This document shows positions 1 through 9,966 of a stretch of 64,000 nt of DNA, piece by piece. Source of the DNA: Mustela lutreola (taxonomy: Eukaryota; Chordata; Mammalia; Carnivora; Mustelidae); assembly GCF_030435805.1 (NCBI RefSeq), contig NC_081291.1:10191001-10255000 (forward strand), read 5' to 3'. Below the pieces are notes generated by a model that worked only from the letters and a program-made list of their open reading frames with translations, had not been told where the DNA came from and ran no database searches. A program made the position numbers and the translations under genes. Position 1 is the stretch's first letter; the number at the start of each line of letters is the position of its first letter.

Positions 1-939
1 ACTGGCGCTCGCCATCTTCGTGGTAAGCAGGCCCGGAGGAGGGGAGTGGGGCGGGGAGTCTGGGGGGCTCCGGGCTGACCCTGCCGCTCCAACAGATCTG
101 CCAGCTTGGCAACTTCTCCATCCACATGGCTCTGCGGGACCTGCGGCCGGCTGGTGAGTGGCCTGTCCCAGACAAAGGGTGGTGGTGAGCGGGCTGCTCC
201 AGAGGGTCTCACTTGCCCCTCCTGTCCTGCCTGCCAGGGTCCAAAACCAGGAAGATCCCCTACCCTACCAAGAATCCCTTCACCTGGCTCTTCCTGCTGG
301 TGTCCTGTCCCAACTATACCTACGAGGTGAGGGTCTGCCCTGCTCTCCTCTCCTCTCCCTCCAGGGGCTGGGGTCCCACCCACATGGAGGGGCCAGCCCC
401 TAATAGAGGTGCCTGGCTCCGTAACTGCTTTAGCCATTTGGAGCATATGGAGATGGACAAGCTGGCCTTTCTGGGTGTTGGGGCGTGGTTAAGGCAGCTC
501 TAGGGGTCTGGGGGTGGCTTCATAAGGTTCCTGTTTACTCAAGGCCTCTCTGGCACTGGAGTTTGGTCTCCACCTCCTCACTCTGAAAGGGTTGGGGGGA
601 AGAGTTGGCCCCGGGGGGTGGCGAGGCGTCTGCACAACAGCAGGCATTAACCACCCTCACCCCTGACCGCTCTCCCCACAGGTGGGGTCCTGGATTGGCT
701 TTGCCATCATGACACAGTGTCTCCCAGGTGAGCCCACTGTCCCTTGCTCCTTGGGGCCCAGCCTACTAGGGCTGTGCAGCCCCTCCCTGATGCCCCTGCT
801 CTGCCCCACAGTGGCGCTCTTCTCCCTGGTGGGCTTCACTCAGATGACCATCTGGGCCAAGGGCAAGCACCGCAGCTACCTGAAGGAGTTCCGAGACTAC
901 CCGCCCCTGCGCATGCCCATCATCCCCTTCCTGCTCTGA
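1..939 (+). CDS. TECR: TECR, trans-2,3-enoyl-CoA reductase, last five coding exons (5' part outside window)
   Basis: Coding segments are 1-22 (partial), 96-153, 238-326, 682-727 and 812-939, all with GT-AG junctions and joining in frame to 113 residues plus a TGA stop. They include the stretches [46 protein letters not shown] and [20 protein letters not shown], the conserved C-terminus of mammalian TECR. TECR is an ER multipass enzyme of the steroid 5-alpha-reductase superfamily. It reduces trans-2-enoyl-CoA with NADPH in the last step of each very-long-chain fatty-acid elongation cycle and also serves sphingosine-1-phosphate breakdown. The visible part covers about the last third of the roughly 308-residue protein, including hydrophobic segments such as the one around TWLFLLVSC. 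The poly(A) signal lies 47 bases after the stop. No damage is seen. The identification is firm; the N-terminal ubiquitin-like part is not in the window. Confidence 0.97.
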
Positions 940-985
940 GGTCATTCTGGGGGAGGAGTGGGGGACTATGCTCTCCAGCACTTGG

Positions 986-991
986 AATAAA
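986..991 (+). promoter_or_regulatory. TECR: TECR poly(A) signal AATAAA
   Basis: AATAAA lies 47 bases after the TECR stop codon. Cleavage is expected 10-30 bases downstream, near 1005-1020, just before a G-rich tract that separates TECR from the convergent NDUFB7. Confidence 0.9.
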
Positions 992-1030
992 ACCTGCCTC
1001 TCCCTGACAAACTTGGACTCAGGCTTTCTT

Positions 1031-1082
1031 TGGGGCGGCGGCGGCGGTCGGGGGGTGGGGGTGGGGTGGTGGTGGTTTTGGG
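1031..1082. promoter_or_regulatory. G-rich tract between two convergent gene ends
   Basis: About 50 bases are almost only G with short breaks (GGGG CGGCGGCGG, GGGGGG T GGGGG T GGGG, then TGG repeats) on the plus strand. The tract sits between the TECR poly(A) signal (986) and the NDUFB7 poly(A) signal (1131-1136, minus). It has enough G runs to form a quadruplex and resembles MAZ-type G-rich pause sites known between closely spaced genes. A pausing or termination role is an inference. Confidence 0.5.
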
Positions 1083-1130
1083 ACCACACCACAGAAAGAG
1101 GCCCGGTTCCAGCTGAGGGGCCTGGAGGCT

Positions 1131-1136
1131 TTTATT
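1131..1136 (-). promoter_or_regulatory. NDUFB7: NDUFB7 poly(A) signal AATAAA
   Basis: TTTATT on the plus strand reads AATAAA on the minus strand, 35 bases after the NDUFB7 stop codon (1173-1171). It implies a very short 3' UTR, with the two convergent transcripts ending roughly 100 bases apart. Confidence 0.88.
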
Positions 1137-1170
1137 TATCAACTTGTCCAACAGGGTGGGGGCAGACCCA

Positions 1171-4100
1171 CTACAGGGCGACCTCAGGGGCCACCTCACC
1201 GGACCCCTGGCCTCGGGCCACATCTGCCTCCCTCTGCTCTCGCCGCTTCTTCCGCTGGAGCAGCCGACGTTCCCGCTCATACTCCTTCATGCGCATCACG
1301 TAGCTGCAAACAGAGCACGTGAACAGCGGTCAGGCTCCCCAGCCAGGCCCTCCCACGCCCCGGGCAGAAGGGACAGGAATAGGTGCCCCACAGCTTTCTG
1401 GGAAGCCTCTGAGTGGGAAAGACCTGTGTGCCTGGCTTAAGCGTGGGGTGTGCCTGGGCCAGAGCTGCCTGGCTGACACCAGTGAGCCCAGGGCTGAAGC
1501 TGGGCCTCCAACCTGGAACCCGGCCTGGCCATTCCTCCAGGGGCCTCAGAGCCATCCAGCCCTCCTGCAGGCCCCTTGGGATTCCTCCGAACCAAGTTGG
1601 GGCCTGGACAGAACCTCAGAGCCGGCTGGCTGTCTTGTCTGTGGGGCAGTGTCCTGCTGGGGGCGGGTCTGGGGCTCACTCGAGGTGCTCGCAGTATTCC
1701 CAGTCGTGCTGCTCGTGCTTGCAGGCCAGGAAGTTGGGGAAGCTGTCGCGCTTGCACTTGAGCAGCCGGATGAGGTAGTGGGCGCAGTAGTCCCGCTGCT
1801 GCAGCACCAGCTGTGCATCGTTCATCTGCTGCTGGGTGGCCACCATCTCTGCAAGGAGGGCAGGCTTGCTGGGCTCGAACTGCCCGAGACCCGTCCCCCA
1901 CCCTCACACCAGACTCCCGGGAGCCCCCACTGGCATGTGGCACCTGCAGTACAGCCACCCTCCATCAGTGTCCTTTCTAATGTGTGCGAAGACCACAAGG
2001 ACGCTGAGGCCCAAACATGGAAAGGGTCCCTCTCCCCATCACCCCAGGATGCCTCCGCATCTGTACTGGATCCTTGCGTCCCCTTCCCTGGGGCTCCCTC
2101 CCCCAGGCTCACTCTCCAGACAGCTCCACCCTGCAGAGCCCATGCTCGGAAACTACCTTCTACCTTCTCTCACTGTGTAGTCCAGCGGAGGGCCACTCCC
2201 CAGCGTTGCCTGGGGCACCTGCATCCTGGCCCCGCCCTGCCAGCAGCCTCCACCTCCTCTGCTAAGAAGTGGAGTCCTGTTCCCAGCTACAGAGTCAACA
2301 GTGTGCGAATACATGTGAAGCACTTGGGCGCATGCCTCAGAGGAGCTGAACTGGCTCCTGGTCCTGGTGCCGTGGCCACTGGGCATATCCGATGGGGTGA
2401 AATCACCCTTACGAGGCTGACTGGGGCTGGTAGGACTGGACACCTACCCCAGCCTATGACCAGCCACTCTCCTCAGCCCAACATGGGGCCCTGGACACAG
2501 GCGTCCTGCATCCTCAGGACCAGCCCCACTCCCCTCAACATCTTCTTGGTCCAGGGGCCTCCCCATCAGCCCCAAAAGGTGTCCAGGGCGATCTTGCACC
2601 TTCCCCTGGCGGGCTTCCTTCCCTTCTGTTTTCCAGTCCCATTTTTCTGTCTCCCAGCCGGACCTCATCTCCTGCCCCTGCACCCATGCTCTTCCAGCCC
2701 TCATGCTGCCCACACATGGTTTCACCAGGTTCTCCAGAGATGCCAGGGCTTCATGCTTCCTCAACTTCCTGCCTGCTTCTTTCTCGAATGCTCTTTTCCC
2801 CACTGCTCCCTGGGACCACTCTCTGGCTGCCCAAACATTAAATGGTGGCTTCCAGTGGTTCTTGCTAGGAGCTCTCTGCTCATTCTCATCCATGGCTCGA
2901 TCCCGCTTCACAGGTGGATGGGCCCCAACTTGGTCCCGCCAACCTCATCTGAGCCCCAGGCCTGGGTATCCACCTGCAGTGTGGCACCTGCAGCAGTGGG
3001 GTCTCTGGTGTCAGGCAGGAGTCACACAGCACCTACTGTGTGCTAGGTGTTGGAGATACAGCAGGGAACATGCTAGACAAGGGTGCCTGCCCTCGGAGGC
3101 AGACACAACAATCAGGTAGGTGGAACCAGCTTATCACAGAATGTCTGGCAATGCTCAGTATTAGAGAGAAAAGTAAAGCAAGGGAGAGAGGGGGCAGTGT
3201 TGGGGTACCCCTTAGATGCAGGCGTCCCTTAGAAAGGCATCTGAAGGTGAGGAAGTGAGTCATACCTGGGGGAAGAGCATTCCCAGTGGTGGAACAGCAG
3301 GTTGAAAGGCCCCGAGGTGAGAAAAGGTTCAGGATGCACCAGGGATCTAGGCCTCCCACACAAGCATGTGGCCGGAGCTAGAGCCAGAGGCAAGCTTGGT
3401 GGGGAAGTCAGGAATTCTGTTCTGGACCTGCTGAGTGGGAGATGCCCACGAATCTGGAGTTAAGGGTCTAGGCCCAGCTGGAGATAAAAAACTGAGAGCA
3501 TCACAAGGCACCCAAAACCAGGGGACTGGCAGAGACCCCCAGGGCTGGGTGGGAGTGCGTGGAGATGGAAGGTCAAAGCAGCAAGGTACCTCACCATTTA
3601 TAAGGCAGGGACATGGGGAGGAATCCTGAGGGCCCATCAGTGAGGTGTGTGGGCATGTGGGCACCTGGGCACCAGGTGAAGAGGGGTTTCCAGGAAGTGG
3701 TAGCGATCAACTTCGATGCCAGTTGCAGTGGGTTAGAACAGAGAACTGACAACCGGTTCAGGGATACAGACAGAGTGGGGGCTGGGTGGGAAGCTGGACA
3801 GGAGCCCCTTCTGTGAAGTGGTGGGGATTCAGCTGGAGGGATTTTGAAACGGTGGAAATAAGTGTTTGCATGATGATGAGAAAACCAGTGTTACACAAGG
3901 AGAAGGGTTGGGTCAGACAACAGGCAAGGGGATGTGACAGGTGGCACAAAGGGTCCGTCTGGAGTGGCAGAGGGCGGGGGCGCACGCCCGGCTAGTGCAT
4001 GAGCAGATCATCTGGTGGAACAAGAGAGAAGGCCATCACAGAGATGCAGGGAAGCTGAGCTCTTTTGGTTGCTTGTATTTTCTTAATAAGAGATGTAAGT

Positions 4101-5359
4101 GACTAGCTGGAGGGAGGTACTTGAATTCTGAGAGAGAAGGTATGGGGTTTAGAAAGGCACGAGAACAAGCCAAGTGCCACAGAAGGTAGCAGGAAAACCA
4201 GTCGCGTGAGGGTCAGCAAGGGGAGGCATGTGGAGAGCAGCCAGCCAGGTTGCGTGTTTTTCTCCTGTAATGTTCGGCTGCGCAGGGATAGATGCCAAGG
4301 AAAGCCCAGTCTGACCCCAGTTTTGGTTTAGCCAAGCAAGAAAGAGGAGCAGGGACCTGTGCCATTATGGGCAAAGGATTCACAGGATAAGGAGGTGGGG
4401 GGCTGACAGGATGCTGGTTCACGTGGGACTGGCGGACCATTAGGATTTGGGACACTGGAGGAGTCCACCACCTCCTAACGTTCTCTCTGCACACCACTGG
4501 CTTAGAGGTCTCCCTGTCGCTCCCCACGCAGCAGCCAGCATCTTTTGACTAAGCAAGTCTGGTCATGTCCCTCTGCTTAGAAGCAGGGACTCTCCCCTCT
4601 CTTTGTATTTTATCTGGCCAACTCCTACGTATCCCCTCTCAGATGTCGCTTCCAGCCACCGCCTCCTGGAAGCCTGCCTTGATACCCCAGGTGCCGCCCC
4701 CTCGAGATATGCCCGGTTCCGCTATCTTTCCCACAGGGCTGGAGTTCCCACTTGTCAGTGTCTGCTGTATGGACCGTGCTCAACTTGAGACTTGGCCAGG
4801 CTGGCTCTCGATATGCCTGTGATAATGCTACATAAAAAGAGCAACGAGCAGGACATGTGCGGCGTGAGGGGGCCCCTTTTGTGTTTAGTGTATGACCCGA
4901 AAAGCAGTACCATCTGGACAGAGATACAGCGGACACGTCCCTTCCGTGATACACTCTGCTCTGCCTCCCCACTGCCTCCAGGACCAAGCCCGGCTCCGAC
5001 CGCCTCTCGGCCCCAGACTGCCACTCTCGCCCCCGGGGTTTTTGCTTCAACTGTGACTTCTGTTTGGGATGCCTCCATACTCAGCCAGGCTCACGGGAGT
5101 CCTCTACACTGTTCCGAGCCACGCTGCCGGGGCTGAGCCCAGACACAGCGCCGGGACTCCGAGCCCAACCCTGGGTACCCCGCGATTCGGGAGTTCTGGG
5201 CGTCCGCGTCCCACTCCCGCGGGCCGCGCCTGCGCACTGGGCCTCACCGCGCTCCTTGCGCCCCGGGAAGCCGTAGTCGGGGGGGAAGGTGGGCATCCGT
5301 TGGGGGTCGGGCTCCCCCGATGGATCGGTCACATAACGCCGGGCCAGATGCGCCCCCAT
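1171..5359 (-). CDS. NDUFB7: NDUFB7, complex I accessory subunit B18, complete
   Basis: Three coding exons on the minus strand, 5359-5248, 1848-1680 and 1303-1171 (stop TAG at 1173-1171), join in frame to 137 residues, the length of the human protein. The N-terminus MGAHLARRY keeps Gly2, a myristoylation-type start. Exon 2 carries the twin CX9C motif (Cys59-Cys69 and Cys80-Cys90: [11 protein letters not shown] and [11 protein letters not shown]) of the CHCH fold, which is oxidised through the MIA40 route in the intermembrane space. The C-terminus is a charged helix ([20 protein letters not shown]) ending [14 protein letters not shown]7 is an accessory, non-catalytic subunit on the intermembrane-space face of the complex I membrane arm. 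Junctions are GT-AG; intron 1 is about 3.4 kb and holds L2-like relics. The start codon lies in a CpG-rich promoter. No damage is seen. Confidence 0.97.
3015..3800. repeat. Ancient L2-like LINE relic in NDUFB7 intron 1
   Basis: The text around 3025-3075 (cctactgtgtgctaggtgtt, then gagatacagcagggaacatg) and 3260-3340 (gggggaagagcattcccag) follows a very common mammalian relic that recurs at 10996-11215, 50335-50840 and 52780-53150. I assign it to L2-type LINE sequence from memory; the subfamily is unknown and the borders are approximate. Confidence 0.45.
4545..4830. repeat. L2-like LINE relic in NDUFB7 intron 1
   Basis: The stretch from ctggtcatgtccctctgctt through tcctggaagcctgccttgat has the wording of L2 3'-end relics. 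The remaining parts of the intron (about 1850-3010 and 3800-4540) show no repeat or exon that I recognise. Confidence 0.45.
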
Positions 5360-5560
5360 GGCTGCAGTCGCCGCAGATTCCCGCAGCAGCCGGGGGTCAC
5401 CTCGCTCCTACCCGGAAGCACTACTCCTTGCAAGCCACAGCTTCCGGGTCGCACAGGCTGCTGCCGTGATCAGGGAGACGAACGGCTCAGAAGGACTTCC
5501 GTTCTCTTGCGCGCCGCCTGGCGGTCAGGCGGAGACCGCACAGGCGCAGCAGTGCCCTCG
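5130..5560 (-). promoter_or_regulatory. NDUFB7: NDUFB7 CpG-rich promoter with paired ETS/GABP sites
   Basis: CpG density rises sharply here compared with both sides. Just upstream of the NDUFB7 start (5359) lie CCCGGAAGC at 5411-5419 and its inverted copy GCTTCCGGG at 5440-5448, both ETS/GABP (NRF-2) cores. More TTCCG cores follow near 5496-5502 and 5588-5594. There is no TATA box. Paired GABP sites are typical of nuclear genes for respiratory-chain subunits. Transcription start is expected near 5365-5420. No divergent plus-strand gene is seen. Confidence 0.7.
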
Positions 5561-5697
5561 AGAGATCAGGTGGACTCCAGAAAGGGTCTTCCGGCTTCTG
5601 GAGACAATCTGGGCGGGCGATGAGGAAGGGGTCGACCAGGGGCATTTTCCCACCCTCCCTAGGCACAAACGAAAATTATTATTATTATTATTATTTG

Positions 5698-5775
5698 AAA
5701 GATTTTATTTATTTATTTGACTGAGAGACAGCGAGAGAAAACACAAGCCTGGGGAGTGGGAGAGGGAGAAGCAGA
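5698..5775 (-). repeat. CAN-SINE fragment (3' part), antisense
   Basis: It reads gaaagattttatttatttat then ctgagagacagcgagagaaa to gagaagcag, the tail half of an antisense carnivore SINE. It stops abruptly where an L1 3' end begins. Confidence 0.75.
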
Positions 5776-6050
5776 TTTGAACACTACATCAAAAATTAAT
5801 GATGTACTGGGGCGCCTGGGTGGCTCAGTGGGTTAAGCCGCTGCCTTCAGCTCAGGTCATGATCTCAGGGTCCTGGGATCGAGCCCCACATCGGGCTCTC
5901 TGCTCAGCAGGGGGCCAGCTTCCCTTCCTCTCTCTGCCTGCTTCTCCGTCTACTTGTAATCTCTGTCTGTCAAATAAATAAATAAAATCTTAAAAAAAAA
6001 ATTAATGATGTACTATATGTTGGCTAACTTAACATAATAACCAAAAAAAA
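5776..6050 (+). repeat. L1 3'-end fragment split by a SINE
   Basis: The left part (aacactacatcaaaaattaa) and right part (atatgttggctaacttaaca, then taataaccaaaaaa) are the 3' end of a carnivore L1, interrupted by the SINE at 5809-5998. The same tail recurs alone at 36945-37005. Confidence 0.65.
5809..5998 (+). mobile_element. CAN-SINE, full length, young
   Basis: It starts ggggcgcctgggtggctcag and ends in taaataaataaaatctt plus an A run. It is flanked by the direct repeat aaaaattaatgatgtact (5791-5808 and again just after the A tail at about 5997-6014), a clean target-site duplication inside the L1 tail. Confidence 0.93.
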
Positions 6051-6235
6051 CCCATTCGAATTTGTCTTAAAAAAAAACTCCTGCGCAGTACTGATGATAT
6101 AATTAGCAAACATCAAAAGTTTAAATGCAATTATTCAAAATAAATGTTTTAATTGATTAATTTAAATACTTAAAGTTATAAATAAAACTATTTAAAGCTG
6201 AATTTTAATTTTATTTTTATTATTTATTTACTTTT

Positions 6236-6415
6236 AAACAATTTTACTTATTTATTTGTTAGGGAAAGAGAGCACAAGCACGGGGGGCAACAGGCAGAGG
6301 GAAAAGCAGCCTCCCCACTGAGCAAGGAGCCTGATTCAGTCTCCATGCCAAAACCCTGGGATCATGACCTGAGCTGAAGGCAGACGCTTAACTGACTGAG
6401 CTACCCAGGTGTCCC
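6236..6415 (-). mobile_element. CAN-SINE, antisense, older
   Basis: It runs from an A/T-rich tail through gagagcacaagcacgggggg to the diverged head ctgagctacccaggtgtccc. Confidence 0.85.
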
Positions 6416-6428
6416 TTATTTTATTTTT

Positions 6429-7329
6429 AAAGATTTTATTTATTATTATTTATTAATAATTATATATTATTATATAATATTATTTATTATTAATATCATT
6501 ATATAATAATATATAATAATATATAATAATCATATCATATATTATATCATATATCATATATAATATAATATATATGATATAATATTATTATCATAATTAA
6601 TATATTATTATATATTATAATGATGATCATTATCATAATATAATATAATTATGATATATGATAATATAATTATGATATATAATTATGATAATGATCATAA
6701 TTAAAAATCAATTAATATATAATGATAATTATAATATATTATAATTATTATAATATAATGATAATTATAATATATTATAATTATTATAATATAATAATAA
6801 TTATAATAACAATTATTATATAATATAACAATATTAATTATTATATAATATAACAATATATTAATATATAATAATATAATATAATATTATATATAATATT
6901 ATATATAATATATAATATATAATATATATATTATATATATTATATAATATTGCATTAATATATATTGCATTATATATTATATATAATATTATATATAATA
7001 ATATATATAATATAATATATAATATATATAATATAATATAATAATATATATAATATATAATAATAATATATAATATATATAATAATATATATAATATTAT
7101 ATAATAATATAATATAATATTATATATAATATTATATAATAATTATTTATTATTTATGATTATTTATTTATCTCTGAGAGAGAGAAAAAGAGAGCACAAG
7201 CATGGGGAGGGGCAGAGAGAGAGGGAGAAGCAGACTTCTCCTATGTGGGGTTTGAACCTAGGAGCGCTGGATCAAGACCTGAGCCGGAGTCAGACGCTGA
7301 GATGACCGAGGCTCCCCCCCCTGGGCCCC
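6429..7329 (-). mobile_element. CAN-SINE, antisense, with a roughly 700 bp AT expansion in its tail
   Basis: The tail begins aaagattttatttattatta at 6429. Between about 6445 and 7165 the sequence is almost only A and T in shuffled TAT/ATA/AATAAT words. The SINE then resumes as atttatttatctctgagaga with the normal body (gagcacaagcatggggaggg, agaagcagacttctcc) and a decayed head ending near 7329. The expansion therefore lies inside the SINE tail and appears to have grown from its own TAAA/TTTA repeats. Confidence 0.8.
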
Positions 7330-7439
7330 TAAAGCTGAAAGGTAGACTTCTAACAAGCTGAAATTTTAAGTCCTTTTGGGTACTTTTGTAAAAATAAGAC
7401 TCAATTCTACTATCCCTCTAATTGCCACTGTAAAGAATT

Positions 7440-7760
7440 GGTATTACATTTCACACTTGTTACATTAGGGCTTACATATATGCAAATTTTAGAGTATAGC
7501 ACGTTGTTTAGTACTACCAGATAGGACTTAGCCTCAGTATTCAACTGTAACAAATGGTGTGTTAATTTATTACTCTTCGGAAACCTGCCTGGGGACACAA
7601 AGAGAAACCATTCAATTGGTGCTTGGCGGGGCTGGGTGCACCTTTCAGAAAGGAAATTAGACCATGTCATTCCTTGGCTAAAACCCTCCCTTGGGTCCCC
7701 ATTTCATATGGAATAAAAACTGGACCCAGCCTGAAAGTGTCTGACTCAGGAGGTATGGGG
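7440..7760. repeat. Non-coding stretch with an L2-like piece
   Basis: From about 7665 (atgtcattccttggctaaaa) the text is L2-like. The part 7330-7660 has no feature that I recognise. Confidence 0.35.
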
Positions 7761-7788
7761 TAGAGCACCAGAATCTGCATTTCTTTCT

Positions 7789-7999
7789 TTCCTTTTTTTT
7801 TTTTTTTTAAAGATTTTATTTATTTATTTGACAGACAGAGATCCCAAGTAGGCAGAGAGGCAGGCAGAGAGAGAGAGAGAAGAGGAAGCCGACTCTCTGC
7901 GGAGCAGACAGCCTGATGTGGGGCTCGATCCCAGGACCCCGGGACCATGACCTGAGCCGAAGGCAGAGGCTTTAACCCACTGAGCCACCCAGGCGCCCC
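7789..7999 (-). mobile_element. CAN-SINE, young, inserted into the tail of another SINE
   Basis: It has a T run then aaagattttatttatttatt and ends with an intact head gagccacccaggcgcccc. The repeat tgcatttcttt flanks it on both sides. It sits in the tail region of the older copy at 8015-8207. Confidence 0.9.
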
Positions 8000-8014
8000 T
8001 GCATTTCTTTTTTT

Positions 8015-8207
8015 AAAAAAGATTTTATTTATTTATTAATTTGATGGAGAGCGAGAGCAGAGGTAGGGGGAGCAATAGGCAGAGGGAGAGGGAGAAGCAG
8101 AAGCCCTGCTAAGCAGGAAGCCCGAAGTGGGGCTCAATCCCAGGACTCTGCAATCATGACCTCCACTGAAGGCAGATGCTCAACAGACTGAGCCACCCAG
8201 GTGCCCC
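8015..8207 (-). mobile_element. CAN-SINE, antisense, host of the younger copy
   Basis: It is full length, from aaaaaagattttatttattt to the head gccacccaggtgcccc. Its own target-site duplication agaatctgcatttct stands at about 7770 and again right after the head at 8208-8222, outside the nested young SINE. The order of insertion is therefore clear. Confidence 0.88.
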
Positions 8208-8664
8208 AGAATCTGCATTTCTAACAAGTTCCAGGTTGTGGTCATGTTGCTGATCTGGGGTTCACCCTTCGGAGAATTGCTGAGTTAGATTTTCATGTGC
8301 TGACACGGAGAAGTGGCCACAAAATATTAAGTGGAAAAAACGCCCTATGGAGAATGGACCAATGGTGAATGAAACTTTCTTTCCAGGTCTTACTTGGAAC
8401 CTGACCCCAGACCATGACATAGATTTGTGATTCTTGTGCTCTTTCTGACTCCAGGGGGCAGCATTCACATTGTAGTCTTTCTGAATGACACTCCTGGAAC
8501 TGTGCAGTGCACAATCTGCACAGCTGTACCAGGCAGCCCTGCCTTGTTCTGGATGTCTCTCCTCCCCGCCCCCCCCCCCCCACGCCTTTCTCTGTGCTTC
8601 AGCTGCTTACCCAGAGGTCAGAGCTGGGAGGAGATCCAGGAGGGCAAATTAAGATCCCAGCTTG

Positions 8665-9030
8665 CTTTCTTTGCACGACCTTGGGAAACTCAGTTTACTC
8701 ATCTGTAAAATGGGATCAATAATACTAGCCCCATCTAACCTGAGATCCCTTTGGATTATATTGTTTACTGTCGGTCTCTCCTCTTGAATGTCAACTCCAT
8801 GGAGCAGGGAATTTTGTCTTCTTCAGTGTCGTATTCCTGCACCTAGAAGGGAGCTGGCTCGAAGTGAGTGCTCTGTAAGCACTTATCAAGTCAACAAAAG
8901 AATAAATGAAGTGGTTTTGGGGAATCAGTTAGGTGGTTGCATGAAAAGCGCTCATTGCCTGGCATATAGTAGGCGCCCAACACATACTTGCTGTTCTTTC
9001 TCTTGTCCAGGTTGCATTCTAACTAAAAGG
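8665..9030. repeat. MIR and L2-like relics
   Basis: Cgaccttgggaaactcagtt and ctcatctgtaaaatgggatc (8677-8718) are the core of a MIR. The following gtcaactccatggagcaggg and ggcatatagtaggcgcccaa look like an L2 or MIR 3' part. Confidence 0.55.
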
Positions 9031-9245
9031 TATGAGGCTGAATAAAATGAAGTGGTGAGGCCAGCAGGGGGAGCTCTCATGTCCTATCATCCTTGGTCAA
9101 TTGCAGACCATACTGGAAAAGAGGTATCTTGCATTTACCACCCCATCTGGGTGGAGGCAACAGCCCAGACAGTGAAGCACAGTCACAACTCAGCCCCTCA
9201 GAAGCCACTACTACTTGGAACTCCTATTTCATTCCAGTGGACTTA

Positions 9246-9966
9246 AAAAAAAATTGACATATAATGTATTATTTGTTTCAGGGGTACAGGTCTGTGATTC
9301 ATCAGTCTTACACAACACACAGCACTCACCACAACACCTACCCTCCCCAGTGTCCATCACCCAGCTACTCCATCCCCCCTCCCCTCCCCTCTAGCAACCT
9401 ATAATTTGTTTCATGAGATTAAGAGTCTCTTATGGTTTGTCTCCCTCTCTGGCTTTGTCTTGTTTCATTTTTCCCTCCCTTCCCCTATGATCTTCTGTTT
9501 TGTTTCTTAAATTCTGCATATCAGGGGCGCCTGGGTGGCTCAGTGGTTTAAGGCCTCTGCCTTCGGCTCAGATCATGATCCCGGGGTCCTGGGATCAAGC
9601 CCCGCATCGGGCTCTCTGCTCAGTGGGGAACCTGCTTCCTCCTTTCTCTCTCTGCCTGACTCTCTGTCTACTTGTGATCTTTGTCTGTCAAATAAATAAA
9701 TAAAATCTTTAAAAAAAAATTCTGCATATCAGTGAGATCGTATGATAATTGTCTTTCTCTGATTGACTTATAATACCCTCTAGTTCTATCCACGTCGTTG
9801 CAAATGACAAGATTTCAATTTTTCGATGGCTACATAATATTTCATTGTATAGCTATAACACATCTTTATCCATTCGTCTGACAATGGACATCTGGGCTCT
9901 TTCCATAGCTTGGCTATTGTGGACATCGCTGCTATAAACACTGGGGTGCACGTGCCCCTCCAGTGG
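9246..9966 (-). repeat. L1 3' end, antisense, split by a SINE
   Basis: It starts ttgacatataatgtattatt, runs through the C-rich L1 3' UTR and, after the SINE at 9525-9717, continues with the reverse of the end of L1 ORF2 (acaatggacatctgggctct, ggctattgtggacatcgctg). It is a typical 5'-truncated carnivore L1 in the minus direction. Confidence 0.8.
9525..9717 (+). mobile_element. CAN-SINE, young, inside an L1
   Basis: It is full length, from gggcgcctgggtggctcag to taaataaaatctttaaaaa. The perfect 14 bp duplication attctgcatatcag lies at 9511-9524 and 9719-9732. Confidence 0.93.

Noticed and set aside
106-503. Open frames across TECR introns at the window start
   Set aside because: They cross clear GT-AG junctions in the wrong frame for TECR.
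5069-5720. Plus-strand open frames of 120-184 codons near the NDUFB7 promoter, considered as a divergent gene
   Set aside because: They lie in a CpG-rich block where stops are rare, continue into a SINE and show no splice structure or family resemblance.
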